From an archaeon (GTDB lineage: Archaea; Micrarchaeota; Micrarchaeia; Anstonellales; Bilamarchaeaceae), in assembly GCA_020053355.1 (NCBI GenBank), contig JAGVNI010000003.1:38301-102300 (forward strand): DNA of 64,000 nt, read 5' to 3'. The notes under the pieces are model-generated. The model had not been told where the DNA came from, did no database searches, and saw only the letters and a list, made by a program, of their open reading frames with translations. A program made the position numbers and the translations under genes. Positions 25,601 through 31,666 of this stretch are shown one piece after another. Within the stretch, counting starts at the first letter, position 1. Each line of letters begins with the position of its first letter.

Positions 25601-25757
25601 ATACCGCGCGGGCAGTTTCTGCCAGTATGGCGCTCAGAACTGACGGGGTTATGATGGGCGGCATGAATGCTGATAATCCCTCGACGAGGATTGGCTCGGT
25701 TATGATGATAGGAAGTCTGTTTCTAGAGTCGTCCTCTTGCGCAGGTTGTCCGCCCAT
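19602..25757 (-). CDS. Giant protein A (2,051 aa), repeat-rich with central membrane module
   Basis: A complete 2,051-residue protein with no N-terminal signal peptide. Residues 138-334 are three tandem repeats of about 60-70 residues (F..F..G, then W, then GI and F.(L/I).N..F). Residues about 345-1150 are alpha-helical with TPR-like hairpins (ASGNPADMARAREYAELGLL). Residues about 1160-1315 hold the Gly/Ala-rich hydrophobic module also found in giants B and C (LIIGGAILGGLVAAPFTAG, DIIAGIGMAGYGAYGG). Residues about 1337-1609 are two 135-residue repeats. A mixed alpha/beta C-terminal domain follows (MFIDSGLKGIPAFLRALVEI). GAGGTGA overlaps the stop of the small gene upstream. Function unknown. 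Confidence 0.85.
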   Translation of the reverse strand: MGGQPAQEDDSRNRLPIIITEPILVEGLSAFMPPIITPSVLSAILAETARAVSEAARHADALGQALPPRISPSDPSTILGSAELNDFSAALRGGIDSLSLRIGANPPLDGALFFPNRIDEPLFYRERGIPQMIISSDEDPNFRLFIAGETLSYHGEGNLEWVRGHSALLEAAGIRVEIGASGFTLTNTLFNRAFAHGVIGGPDFEGFLNGASSEYHGTNSSAALWLQENEALLNRHGILIQVDGNDFTITNSGFLMQPFPESLFSDSNLEGPQFRSFLQGTSSVFEGNDTDAARWISGHRAELESAGIYVYMELNSEGSPSGPFSLHNLGFLPPSIGPDARIALGDIVTEARTTMDIAENSFAEARRLAASGNPADMARAREYAELGLLYLERVGTMLSSEEAYIGMSRTLYARRDEIERMPPTRREEYSSLIRESDSLLIQSRTALTDSARIEAVRRATFLLQYFDSMSYLDAASAYLPADTQSNLERYLRNAMQLFREGRTESLERAFFILGNLHSLAAYSLEERAIRRVYDDIHNVGLYFDVEQLPLFRTAGQFDPEKFLNLTGVSYDDYCHGTPETRRGLATILGHAYSASLENYGRSISALISVIESASEDEEPDTARVNGLLETAFRQHEEGSLRFAMTSELDMMFQGLRDAVNTMRRMPSEETIRELGLGDAGANDLLGLWRVMRGHNDSYRTSVSEGFFYTLAALNGQGNGRDLFLSEANARIERAPGEWRAYADSATAFYDAFSPVASIAQAIGTYESFANFGGLAELLIRDSAESLVDLREALDDPSRRMSVLRPYFLAAVVDPSFMPNFPHGQELAHQIARIGRGRGDNSFRSLFSPLTDPEATPEIISAFAGALLSSTLSLTSIEPIETGRDHGILWTRPDPVRTGFLEGLNQLNPVLAGRVERLHSDPSSVSLEDRAEIADQLISLLMSHGVDLSPLRMVEGMEVVRILYNPHADPDQIIRLLNSMSFVAIFLNPESAAQLIRLRTDPSSVPLDERRAMILELYRLAGDESTLRTLDSIETIMATEFSNALQDNIDDLLLRAESMPTISSDIRDDAELIRVNLRPGSFEIREENGRMAVHFTDPLIQDANECMMRNAGSIASTPVSLMTMLPDLSLQLHPFARQIASAVAEMERARQGEIEAAERRQVLIIGGAILGGLVAAPFTAGQSFWGTVGIISLGVGLGAGIPSMSFAISDYIRIRNDPESTPEQINDAFGNMMLQIGINATMVLPIAGQATRAWALSRDLFLLARIGQSMDIIAGIGMAGYGAYGGYNGIRLIDQGEVGWGLFNVGLSVLMFSGGGLITRQGIARWQALSRLGPAATSASISRDAAIIEEGVAAIGRNMSGDLSLLSPGAAAEINSSAQRLSDFVRAGGRLSPTQASALSAFSDFMVSAPARDLATIESALSRVNAGEALAPEVVAGLQAAGSRLQVLGRFRALSAAENSAMESASRLSSAAIARDAIYLEGCVPTMGWAASAELPLVTAEYVAEVNASAQRLRDFMLAGGRLSPSEASALTAYTEFMVMAPARDVASIESALSRLSAGGILLANELNTLQTAALRLYAVSRFRALTATENAAMESILRFNRSAIVVFERSSMVITRSGEALRFPGRRPNEVFEYLPTGQWMRVVTDASGGIDRTAVVAGRSAAIDVYISRLQAFSTEYGNNLYTHLLEAEFRNQTAFTSFADFRAHIEALPPEVDAAIAAILPNRATITVSNIEDFYRTVASINRPLSNAQLQLIANRLSESLGIPTINVSDWLLQDLPKIAGSVSRTATMANTIQMEINFAEAVRNIVTLSGSDVTRVYLWRDGLSTMIADTALSSQSGGSPGRVVGALVSRTTITEQLYYGPNYPKAIDANSLIGIIDEAQSRVIHVTGMDVEEAFFNELRPLLQAQMNRNPAFEAMCNNVLQHLIDQGAIRMVNGAVVPQSVMFIDSGLKGIPAFLRALVEIRYPGLVDAHVFYQSINSGFTFLPHVEIGGGNTLLSLEAIGGRAGFYSRATMGPNGAITLNPGDAATTRDSILFNLLLNNQIVGGVR
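20931..21749 (-). repeat. Two 135-residue repeats in giant A
   Basis: Residues about 1337-1468 and 1469-1609 of giant A are a tandem duplication. Shared blocks are RDA near the start, EINSSAQRLSDFVRAGGRLS against EVNASAQRLRDFMLAGGRLS, then ARD(L/V)A(T/S)IESALSR and RFRAL(S/T)A(A/T)EN(S/A)AMES. Confidence 0.8.
24756..25346 (-). repeat. Three tandem 60-70-residue repeats near the N-terminus of giant A
   Basis: Residues 138-190, 202-256 and 271-334 follow one pattern: a hydrophobic F..F..G start, a (Y/F)(H/E)G turn, a Trp-containing helix, GI followed by a strand, and an F.(I/L).N.(L/G)F end. Confidence 0.7.
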
Positions 25758-25761
25758 CCGG

Positions 25762-26076
25762 TCACCTCAGATTATTTGCACGGCAGATATCCGCGAATTC
25801 CCAGAGCAGTTTCATCCTGAGCTTGATCTGCTTTCCCGATGAGGACGCCTTAAGTTCCTGCGACTCCCAGCCAACCAGGATGCCATGAAGTCTCCGGTAG
25901 CGCTCGATCTCTTTTTGCATCTCGGCCGGCTTATCCGAAGAATTCTTCCATGCAGAAAGCGCCCGCTCAATTGCGACAATCATGTTCCTGGCATGCTTCA
26001 TGGTCTGCCGCTCGGCCGTATCGAGATTCCCCGGATCGATTTTCCTGAGTTTTGCTTCGGAAGCGTCCTTCTTCAT
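25762..26076 (-). CDS. Small helical partner of giant A (104 aa)
   Basis: A 104-residue, mostly helical protein. Its core (LDTAERQTMKHARNMIVAIE, LSAWKNSSDKPAE, EIERYRRLHGILVGWE, LLWEFADICRA) aligns with the small genes before giants B and C, which share AW or VW, KP, YR.L or YRWL, and a final F(A/V)DI. The stop TGA is part of GAGGTGA, which is the SD of giant A, and the giant's ATG follows after four bases. This arrangement implies tight co-expression. It may be a chaperone, adaptor or regulatory subunit of the giant (inference); no known family is recognised. Confidence 0.8.
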   Translation of the reverse strand: MKKDASEAKLRKIDPGNLDTAERQTMKHARNMIVAIERALSAWKNSSDKPAEMQKEIERYRRLHGILVGWESQELKASSSGKQIKLRMKLLWEFADICRANNLR

Positions 26077-26130
26077 CCAACCATCTCCATATGCGAATCC
26101 TCAGGATTTTTTTCCTATGACGCTCACGAA

Positions 26131-26144
26131 ATATAGATATATAT
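26131..26144 (-). promoter_or_regulatory. Likely promoter of cassette A
   Basis: ATATATATCTATAT on the minus strand lies about 55 bases before the small A start. A transcript from near 26115 would carry a leader of about 40 bases. It shares the 169-base spacer with tRNA-Gln; nothing else is seen there. Confidence 0.4.
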
Positions 26145-26245
26145 GTGTGCGTGCGTCGAATCGGCTTGACGCCCCATCCGGCGATTTGCACGGATAATCC
26201 GGCAAAGGTAGTTTTTTTTATTGTTCCATATGAAAGCCATGCAAC

Positions 26246-26500
26246 AGCCCCGTCGTCTAGAACCTTGAACGGCAATTCGTTCAAGAATTGCCAACAAGGT
26301 CGGCAACGGTCAAGGATAGTGGACTTTGGAAAGGCCTTTTGGCTTCGACAGTTCTCAGGGCAAAGGCCCTGGGAACGCTCACGAACGACGCATCGTTCGT
26401 GGCGCCCATGGAACGAAATATCGTTCCATAGGGAAGCCCTGAGGAATCCTTTAGGCCTTGAAGGCATCCATTGACACCGGTTCGAATCCGGTCGGGGCTA
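26246..26500 (+). tRNA. tRNA-Gln(TTG) with two introns
   Basis: Acceptor halves AGCCCCG (26246-26252) and CGGGGCT (26493-26499) pair perfectly, with discriminator A. The T-arm is ACCGG-TTCGAAT-CCGGT, and the anticodon stem GTGGA/TCCAT encloses CT-TTG-GA. The 5' exon ends at GTCTAG (26260). The D-loop resumes at CGGTCAAGGAT (26307), giving intron 1 of about 46 bases. The anticodon-loop exon ends at G37 (26329) and resumes at A38 (26466), giving intron 2 of about 136 bases at the canonical 37/38 site. The joined tRNA is 73 bases with normal D- and T-arms. Both introns carry strong hairpins. Confidence 0.87.
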
Positions 26501-26508
26501 TTTTTTTT
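26501..26508 (+). terminator. T8 terminator of tRNA-Gln
   Basis: Eight T directly follow the discriminator base, a normal archaeal tRNA terminator that also limits the trailer length. Confidence 0.7.
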
Positions 26509-26517
26509 AAAAAATCG

Positions 26518-26844
26518 CTATTTCTCTGTCTTCTTGGTATGCTTCACTTTGCATGAGCAGCTGGACATGTCTTTCATATCGTAGAACATGTTGCAAAATA
26601 AGGTGCATGCGCCGTTAAGCTCCCTCTGCCCTTTTTTCGTGAGCGTATAGACCTTCCCGTCATCTGCGCTGATGAGGCCCTTCTTCCGGAGCTCCTTCAA
26701 CGCCGGATAAATCGTGCCCGGCGATGGCCTTGTTCCCCGCCTTTTTTCAAGTTCATCGGACAGTTCTGCCCCGGTCATGCTCTTCTTGCCGAGCATCCAG
26801 AGGAGGATGTATGTGAGGAACCCCTTCATACCGCAGCATTCCAT
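26518..26844 (-). CDS. PadR-family transcriptional regulator
   Basis: A 108-residue winged-helix regulator: MKGFLTYILLWMLGKKSMTGAEL, then RPSPGTIYPALKELRKKGLI (recognition helix) and DGKVYTLTKKGQREL (wing). The protein is rich in cysteine at both ends (ECCG at the start; CTLFC and CSC near the end), suggesting metal or thiol sensing. It is transcribed away from the Cys-rich small gene, and two copies of a perfect palindrome lie between them, the expected layout for autoregulation. The longer reading frame upstream lacks PadR similarity and runs through the operators, so ATG 26844 is preferred. Confidence 0.88.
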   Translation of the reverse strand: MECCGMKGFLTYILLWMLGKKSMTGAELSDELEKRRGTRPSPGTIYPALKELRKKGLISADDGKVYTLTKKGQRELNGACTLFCNMFYDMKDMSSCSCKVKHTKKTEK

Positions 26845-26884
26845 GATTTGATATCCCCAGGGGGTGTATTTTACCCTTTCTGGA

Positions 26885-26900
26885 TATCGGATAACCGATA
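26885..26900. promoter_or_regulatory. PadR operator copy 1
   Basis: TATCGGATAACCGATA is a perfect inverted repeat (TATCGG/CCGATA). The same 16 bases recur at 26932-26947. It lies just downstream of the likely minus-strand TATA element (ATTAAATAC, 26911-26903), where a bound dimer would block transcription of the PadR gene. Confidence 0.75.
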
Positions 26901-26931
26901 AGTATTTAATCCAGTTGCGCCCCAATAGGTC

Positions 26932-26947
26932 TATCGGATAACCGATA
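26932..26947. promoter_or_regulatory. PadR operator copy 2
   Basis: Identical 16-base palindrome, centred 47 bases from copy 1. It covers the expected start site for the plus-strand Cys-rich gene, since the TATA-like GTATTTAAT is at about 26903-26911. Confidence 0.75.
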
Positions 26948-26962
26948 CCAAGGGTGAATGAA

Positions 26963-27100
26963 ATGAAAGGAAAAGAATGCAAGGTAGTTTGCGACGGAAA
27001 GGAAGTGGCCACGCTGACCTGCTCGGAAGACGGGTTCAGCCTGAAATGCACCGAAGAGGGAAAGAAGATGTGCAAGGATGGGAAATGCGGATGCTTCTAG
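26963..27100 (+). CDS. 45-residue Cys-rich protein
   Basis: Translates as MKGKECKVVCDGKEVATLTC and continues to a GKCGCF end, with seven cysteines and many lysines in 45 residues. This composition suggests a metallothionein-like metal binder or small zinc protein. GGTGA five bases before the ATG sets the start. It is divergent from the PadR gene across two shared operators, so PadR probably controls it. The pair may form a metal- or redox-response unit (inference). Confidence 0.75.
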   Translation: MKGKECKVVCDGKEVATLTCSEDGFSLKCTEEGKKMCKDGKCGCF

Positions 27101-27122
27101 GCAGGCATCCTTTTTTCTTTTT

Positions 27123-27770
27123 TTATTCCGGCATTCCTGCAGTGGCCGAAAAGGCAAGGCCCGCAAGGACTAACAAGCTGGCGCATAATGGCTGGGGCGC
27201 CGGCGGATTGCCGGGATTTCCAGCCGGGGGTTCGGAGAGAGATGTGGGAGGCAAAGGCGGCTCACGGATATTTATCTCAGAAAGGTTGGACTCCGATGGC
27301 ACATCCTCTCCGGCAAGGGGCGTTTCATTGGCCACGGAGGCGTTTTCGGGCTGGGAATATTCCGAATACTCCCGCACTACGTCGTCGCAATTCCAGAAAG
27401 TGAACTGCACTTCTTTCGAGCGGTAGCCGTTTTTCTCGATGCGCAGGACGTAAAGGTCGTTCAGGTACTGCAGCTTGCCGGGCACTCCTATGACTCCCTT
27501 CCCCTCGTCATCCGTGGCGGAGCGGTTCAGGATGCGATAAGCTGAATCGGTCCGAATGATGAACATCGTCGCGCCCGGGACAGACTGGCCGGTGTCGTTG
27601 TTGCTTAGGAAGACGATTGCGGAGGGATTGCCGCAATCGGTCAGCAGTATGAAGGAAAAGGCAGGAAGGTTCGCAGAACCGGTATCCTGGACTCCCTTCA
27701 GGTCCGCATTGACCATCGCCGCATGGCCCATCGAAATCAGGAATAATACGAGCAATTGCTTCATATACAT
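27123..27770 (-). CDS. Surface protein with carboxypeptidase-regulatory-like domain and C-terminal anchor
   Basis: A 215-residue protein with a short signal peptide (MKQLLVLFLISMGHAAMVNA). Residues about 35-125 look like an Ig-like carboxypeptidase-regulatory domain (AIVFLSNNDTGQSVPGATMF, YVLRIEKNGYRSKEVQFTF). A Pro/Ser/Asn-rich stalk leads to a hydrophobic C-terminal segment (LCASLLVLAGLAFSATAG) that could anchor it. Presumably exposed on the cell surface. Function unknown. Confidence 0.7.
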   Translation of the reverse strand: MYMKQLLVLFLISMGHAAMVNADLKGVQDTGSANLPAFSFILLTDCGNPSAIVFLSNNDTGQSVPGATMFIIRTDSAYRILNRSATDDEGKGVIGVPGKLQYLNDLYVLRIEKNGYRSKEVQFTFWNCDDVVREYSEYSQPENASVANETPLAGEDVPSESNLSEINIREPPLPPTSLSEPPAGNPGNPPAPQPLCASLLVLAGLAFSATAGMPE

Positions 27771-27826
27771 CAGGATAACGCGCTAAAGGCAGGGTATAAA
27801 ACGATTTCCCGGAAAACTATGTGGGG

Positions 27827-28339
27827 ATGCACATGGATGCGCTTGAAGCCATTTACACGAGGAAGAGCGTCCGGAAGTTCGAGGATAGGGACATTCCGGA
27901 AGAATTGGCCGGGAAAATACTGAAGGCCGGGATGTCGGCGCCATCGGCGGGCAACGCGCAGCCATGGCAGTTCATAGTCATAAGCGAAAGGAAGATGCTG
28001 GACAAGATTCCGGACGTATCCCCTTATGCCGAATGCACTGCGAAGGCGCCGTTGGCGATACTGGTATGCGGGGACAAAAAACTGGAGAAGCACAAGGATT
28101 ACTGGATTCAGGACTGCGCGGCTGCGTCGCAGAACATGCTGCTCGCCGCGCATGCCCTCGGCCTCGGGGCGGTCTGGACCGGAGCCTACCCGATGGAGAA
28201 CACGATGGAGGGATACCGGGTCCTCCTGAAACTGCCGGAGCACATCGTCCCGTTCTCGCTGGTCGTAATCGGATATCCTGCCGAAGGAGGCAGGAAGGAG
28301 AGATATATCGAGGAGCGCGTGCACCACGGCAAATGGTGA
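27827..28339 (+). CDS. Nitroreductase-family flavoprotein
   Basis: A 170-residue protein with the nitroreductase opening ALEAIYTRKSVRKFEDRDIP (FMN phosphate contact through R and S), the APSAGNAQPWQFIVI motif, and the GLGAVWTGAYP loop. These are FMN-dependent, NAD(P)H-using homodimers acting on nitro compounds, quinones or flavins; the substrate cannot be told. GTATAAAA at 27794-27801 is 25-30 bases upstream, so the message is probably leaderless. In-frame starts exist at 27821 (GTG), 27827 and 27833 (ATG). Confidence 0.88.
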   Translation: MHMDALEAIYTRKSVRKFEDRDIPEELAGKILKAGMSAPSAGNAQPWQFIVISERKMLDKIPDVSPYAECTAKAPLAILVCGDKKLEKHKDYWIQDCAAASQNMLLAAHALGLGAVWTGAYPMENTMEGYRVLLKLPEHIVPFSLVVIGYPAEGGRKERYIEERVHHGKW

Positions 28340-28349
28340 TTTATCGGAA

Positions 28350-29186
28350 TCAGACCAGGACCATCGCTAGGCCGAGGACAATCAGCAGCACCGCCAAATA
28401 TTTGTGTATGCTCAGTTTCTCTCCTAGAAGGACATGCGACGCGGGCACGCTGACAAGCGGGGTGCCAGCCACGATGACCGAGGTCAGGGCCACTCCGATT
28501 CCCGCGACGGCATACGTGTAAAGCAGGGCTCCAAGGAAGATGATGAAACTCCGCACCGCAATCAGGGCGGCCTGCAAAGATGGCGGCGGGGAAAGGTCTT
28601 TCTTCTTCGCAAGATAATAGGATATGACGAAGAAGGACACGCCGGCCTCCAGCACCACCGTAGACATATACGCGCCCATTGCCGGGATGAAAATCTTGAT
28701 GAAGCTGTAATAGTAACCCCACCCGATGATGGTGAGGGCGATATATAGCACGCCTTTTTCCAGCTTGAAGTCCCTTAAATCCTCGAACGCCAGGACGAGC
28801 GCCGAAAGAAGGACCAGCCCGGCGCCGGCAAGCTGCATCAGGCTTAGCGCCTCCCCGAAAACGACGATGCCGAGGATTACGACAACGAGCACGTACAGGG
28901 AGCATAGGGGGGCGAGGATGCTGGCCTTTCCGGACTCGAAGGCCTTGAAAAAGGCGGCAACAGCCGCCGCCCCGACAACAGACTGGACGAGGAACGCCGG
29001 GATAAGCTCATGCGGGAAAACGAAGGGGATGCCCAGGATAACCGCGCCAATAATCAGGAACAGTATGACCGCAAGGTAATTGTAGACGATGGCCTTGTAC
29101 CTGCCGCTGTGCGTTATCGTTTTCTTGGTCAGCGTGTCCGCAATCCCGCCGCAAAGCGTGGCGCCCAAGGCAAGGAGGACGGACAT
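28350..29186 (-). CDS. EamA/DMT-family transporter
   Basis: A 278-residue protein with about ten membrane helices in two EamA halves. The first contains LALGATLCGGIADTLTKKTI and FFKAFESGKASILAPLCSLY, the second GWGYYYSFIKIFIPAMGAYM and VAGTPLVSVPASHVLLGEKL. The family exports or imports small metabolites by secondary transport; the substrate cannot be assigned. The ATG immediately follows the proS stop, so it is co-transcribed with proS. It converges on the nitroreductase gene with ten bases between them. Confidence 0.85.
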   Translation of the reverse strand: MSVLLALGATLCGGIADTLTKKTITHSGRYKAIVYNYLAVILFLIIGAVILGIPFVFPHELIPAFLVQSVVGAAAVAAFFKAFESGKASILAPLCSLYVLVVVILGIVVFGEALSLMQLAGAGLVLLSALVLAFEDLRDFKLEKGVLYIALTIIGWGYYYSFIKIFIPAMGAYMSTVVLEAGVSFFVISYYLAKKKDLSPPPSLQAALIAVRSFIIFLGALLYTYAVAGIGVALTSVIVAGTPLVSVPASHVLLGEKLSIHKYLAVLLIVLGLAMVLV

Positions 29187-30626
29187 TCAGTACTGCCTCG
29201 CCGCATAGAGGTAGATTGTCGCGTCGTTGCCGCAGGAGATGCATTTCTTGCCGTTGGGCTTCTCGTCGTTCCCGAAAAGCGAGCCGCGGATATTGGCCTG
29301 GTGGGCCTCCTTGACCTTGTCGGCGCAGGGCTCGGCCTCCATGCCGTCAGTGCAGAACGGGACGCGCACGAAACCGTGCCCTTTTTCGAGCGCGGCGCCA
29401 AGCGCGTCCATCGAATCGGCGTCCGAGACCTTGTCCGAGAACCATTTGTCCGCCTTCTCTTTGAGGTTCTTGTCGATTTGCTGCGCAAGCTCGTCGAGCT
29501 TCGCATCCACCTCTTTCGTCGGCACCTTGAACTTCTCGCCCGTGTCCCTGCGGACCACGATGACGGCGTCCGCTTCCACATCGCGCATGCCGATTTCGAT
29601 GCGCAACGGTACTCCTTTCATCTCCCATTCGTTGAACTTGAAGCCGGGCGTGCGGTCCGAGGCGTCTATTTTCGCGAAGAAGCAGCATGCGATTGCCTTC
29701 CGGACCTCTTCGCAGCGCTCGAGAACCTTCGCCCGCGTTTCCTCCTTGATTATCGGGACTATCACCACCTGCAAAGGCGCGAGGCGAACCGGCAAAACGA
29801 GCCCCCGGTCATCGCCATGCGTCGCAATCACTGCCGCATAGATGCGCGAGATGCAAGGGCCGTAGCAGGTCTGCCACACGTATTCGTCCTTCCCGGTATC
29901 GTCGGTGTATTTGATGTTGAACGCCTTCGAGAAGTGCTGGCCGAGCATGTGCGTGGACGGCAATTGCAATGCGCGCCCGTCCGGCATGAGCGTGTCCGCG
30001 GCGAACGTGTTCTCGGCGCCTGCGAACTTGTCCCACTGCGGCCTCTGGAAGAACAGGAACGGCACGCAGAATTTCTGGTGGATGACTTCCTCGGCCATCT
30101 CCATGTCCTCGCGCACCTGGCTCATCGCCTGCTCGCGCGTCGCGAAGCAGTCGTGAGTCTCGATCCAGTGGAATTCCCTCGAGCGGATGAACGGCTTTGT
30201 CGCCTTCGTCTCGTGGCGCCATACTTGGCAGCGCTGGTAAATCTTCAGCGGCAAATCGCGCGTCCCGTGAATCCAGAGCGAATACATCGAGTACATCGCG
30301 GTCTCGCTTGTGGGGCGCATCGCGTAGCGCTCCTCCAATTTGTTGTTGCCGGCTTCAGTCACCCAGAACACTTCGGGCACGAAGCCCTTCACGTGGTCGC
30401 TTTCGCGCGTGAAATAGCTTTCCGGAATCAATGCCGGGAACAACGCGGGGAGGTGCCCGCGCGATTCGACGGCCTCCTCGTACATGCCGTACATGCGGTT
30501 CATGGTCATGACAGCCCAGGGCATGAACACCACAAAGCCCTTGATGCCGTATCTGAGGTCGCACAGCTGCGCCTCCTTCGTAATCGTGTTGTACCACTCC
30601 GAGAAATCAGACTTGTTCAGTTTCAT
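29187..30626 (-). CDS. proS: Prolyl-tRNA synthetase, archaeal/eukaryotic type
   Basis: A 479-residue class II synthetase that charges tRNA-Pro. Visible parts are the catalytic core (RYAMRPTSETAMYSMYS, motif 2 around YQRCQVWRHETKATKPFIRS, motif 3 GDDRGLVLPVRLAP), the anticodon-binding domain (VVIVPIIKEE) and the C-terminal zinc-binding domain with CxxC (KCISCGN), ending in Tyr as in this ProRS class. An in-frame GTG lies at 30635, but the ATG at 30626 fits better. A CTTATAATGG box near 30670 gives a short leader. Downstream partner: the EamA transporter. Confidence 0.95.
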   Translation of the reverse strand: MKLNKSDFSEWYNTITKEAQLCDLRYGIKGFVVFMPWAVMTMNRMYGMYEEAVESRGHLPALFPALIPESYFTRESDHVKGFVPEVFWVTEAGNNKLEERYAMRPTSETAMYSMYSLWIHGTRDLPLKIYQRCQVWRHETKATKPFIRSREFHWIETHDCFATREQAMSQVREDMEMAEEVIHQKFCVPFLFFQRPQWDKFAGAENTFAADTLMPDGRALQLPSTHMLGQHFSKAFNIKYTDDTGKDEYVWQTCYGPCISRIYAAVIATHGDDRGLVLPVRLAPLQVVIVPIIKEETRAKVLERCEEVRKAIACCFFAKIDASDRTPGFKFNEWEMKGVPLRIEIGMRDVEADAVIVVRRDTGEKFKVPTKEVDAKLDELAQQIDKNLKEKADKWFSDKVSDADSMDALGAALEKGHGFVRVPFCTDGMEAEPCADKVKEAHQANIRGSLFGNDEKPNGKKCISCGNDATIYLYAARQY

Positions 30627-30694
30627 GTCAACCACTAGCCTAGACTGAGTGCATTTGGTGAATAACCATTATAAGATGTATCCGGCGCAGCGCA

Positions 30695-31222
30695 TCAGAG
30701 TAATGCCGACTCCACGCTTATTAGGAGGTCGAACGCTGAGTCGATTGGCTGCCTCGCGACCAGGCTGATGAGCAGGAGTGCTGCCCCAAGCAGCAGGGCG
30801 ACTGCGACATTCCCCTTCTTCAATTCGGCCATCTCGTCAAGGTCGGGCGTTATGCGGTCGACGATGTTGAGGGTGAGGAACAGCAGGATGATGGACGATA
30901 TGAGGCCTATCAGGTAGTTGAGGGTTGTGAATGCGAGGACCAGGATGACCGTGTGCCAGAGGACGGCCGGAGACTCCGCCTGGATGGCGAACACCAAATC
31001 GAGTATGCGGGGCTCCATGAGGAGCATCATCGAGGATATCACGGAAACGAGCAGGATGCCTATTGCGACATTGCCCTTCTTTATCTCCTTCCACTCCTCC
31101 AATCCCGCGGTCATGCGGTCGAAGAGCCCAATGCCGGTATAGATGGCGCCGGCTGAAAAACAGACTGCAGCGAGCAATCTCAGGGCGGCGACCGCAAAAC
31201 TAACAACCAGTTCCTGCACCAT
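30695..31222 (-). CDS. DUF350-family membrane protein
   Basis: A 175-residue protein with five or six membrane helices and two related halves, each with D-R-(M/I)-T followed by E.(K/A)E(I/L)KKGN(V)A near 47-67 and 130-150. That signature defines DUF350/UPF0719 proteins, whose function is not established. ATG 31222 lies about 25 bases after a TTTATAAC box (leaderless); an upstream in-frame TTG at 31240 falls too close to the TATA box. It is divergent from cassette B across about 100 bases. Confidence 0.8.
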   Translation of the reverse strand: MVQELVVSFAVAALRLLAAVCFSAGAIYTGIGLFDRMTAGLEEWKEIKKGNVAIGILLVSVISSMMLLMEPRILDLVFAIQAESPAVLWHTVILVLAFTTLNYLIGLISSIILLFLTLNIVDRITPDLDEMAELKKGNVAVALLLGAALLLISLVARQPIDSAFDLLISVESALL

Positions 31223-31324
31223 GCTCGAACAATTCGACAAAATCCGTTATAAAGCTTCGCGGCGCCATGCCGGGCCGGGAAAGGTTGCCAGTATTATTAA
31301 ACGCCCTTGGGACATACTAATAAT

Positions 31325-31663
31325 ATGGCAGAGGGCAGACCACCCGATAAAGAATACATACAAAGCCTGCAGCTGCCAGAGATAGTCAACGAACGCAGCA
31401 TAGACGGCCTGGAAAAGCAGGCGATGGAAAACGCGAACAAGACCATCACTGAGCTGGACAAGGTGCTTGCCGCCTGGGACGCATCGAAAGAAAAGCCCGA
31501 AGAGTATGCCCCGAGAATCAAGAAATACAGGTGGCTCCTCGATGCTTTAAGCGGATGGGAGCGGGCAATGCTGTTAAGCCTCAAAACGAAGCCGAAATTC
31601 GAGGAGCGGGTGAAGATGCTAGAGCGGTTCGTCGATATTTACTCGGCCTTCCAGGGTGCATGA
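31325..31663 (+). CDS. Small helical partner of giant B (112 aa)
   Basis: A 112-residue helical protein related to the small proteins before giants A and C: IDGLEKQAMENANKTITELD, LAAWDASKEKPEE, RIKKYRWLLDALSGWE, MLERFVDIYSA. The start MAEGRPPDKEY at 31325 is about 27 bases after ATTATTAAAC (31293-31302), so leaderless; an upstream TTG at 31307 is too close to that box. Three bases separate its stop from the giant B ATG. Probable binding partner, chaperone or regulator of the giant (inference). Confidence 0.8.
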   Translation: MAEGRPPDKEYIQSLQLPEIVNERSIDGLEKQAMENANKTITELDKVLAAWDASKEKPEEYAPRIKKYRWLLDALSGWERAMLLSLKTKPKFEERVKMLERFVDIYSAFQGA

Positions 31664-31666
31664 CGT

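Noticed and set aside
29010..30638. 542-residue reading frame on the plus strand
   Set aside because: It lies antisense to proS and the EamA gene, both confidently identified by motifs. It reads as Arg/His/Val-rich mirror sequence produced by GC-biased third positions.
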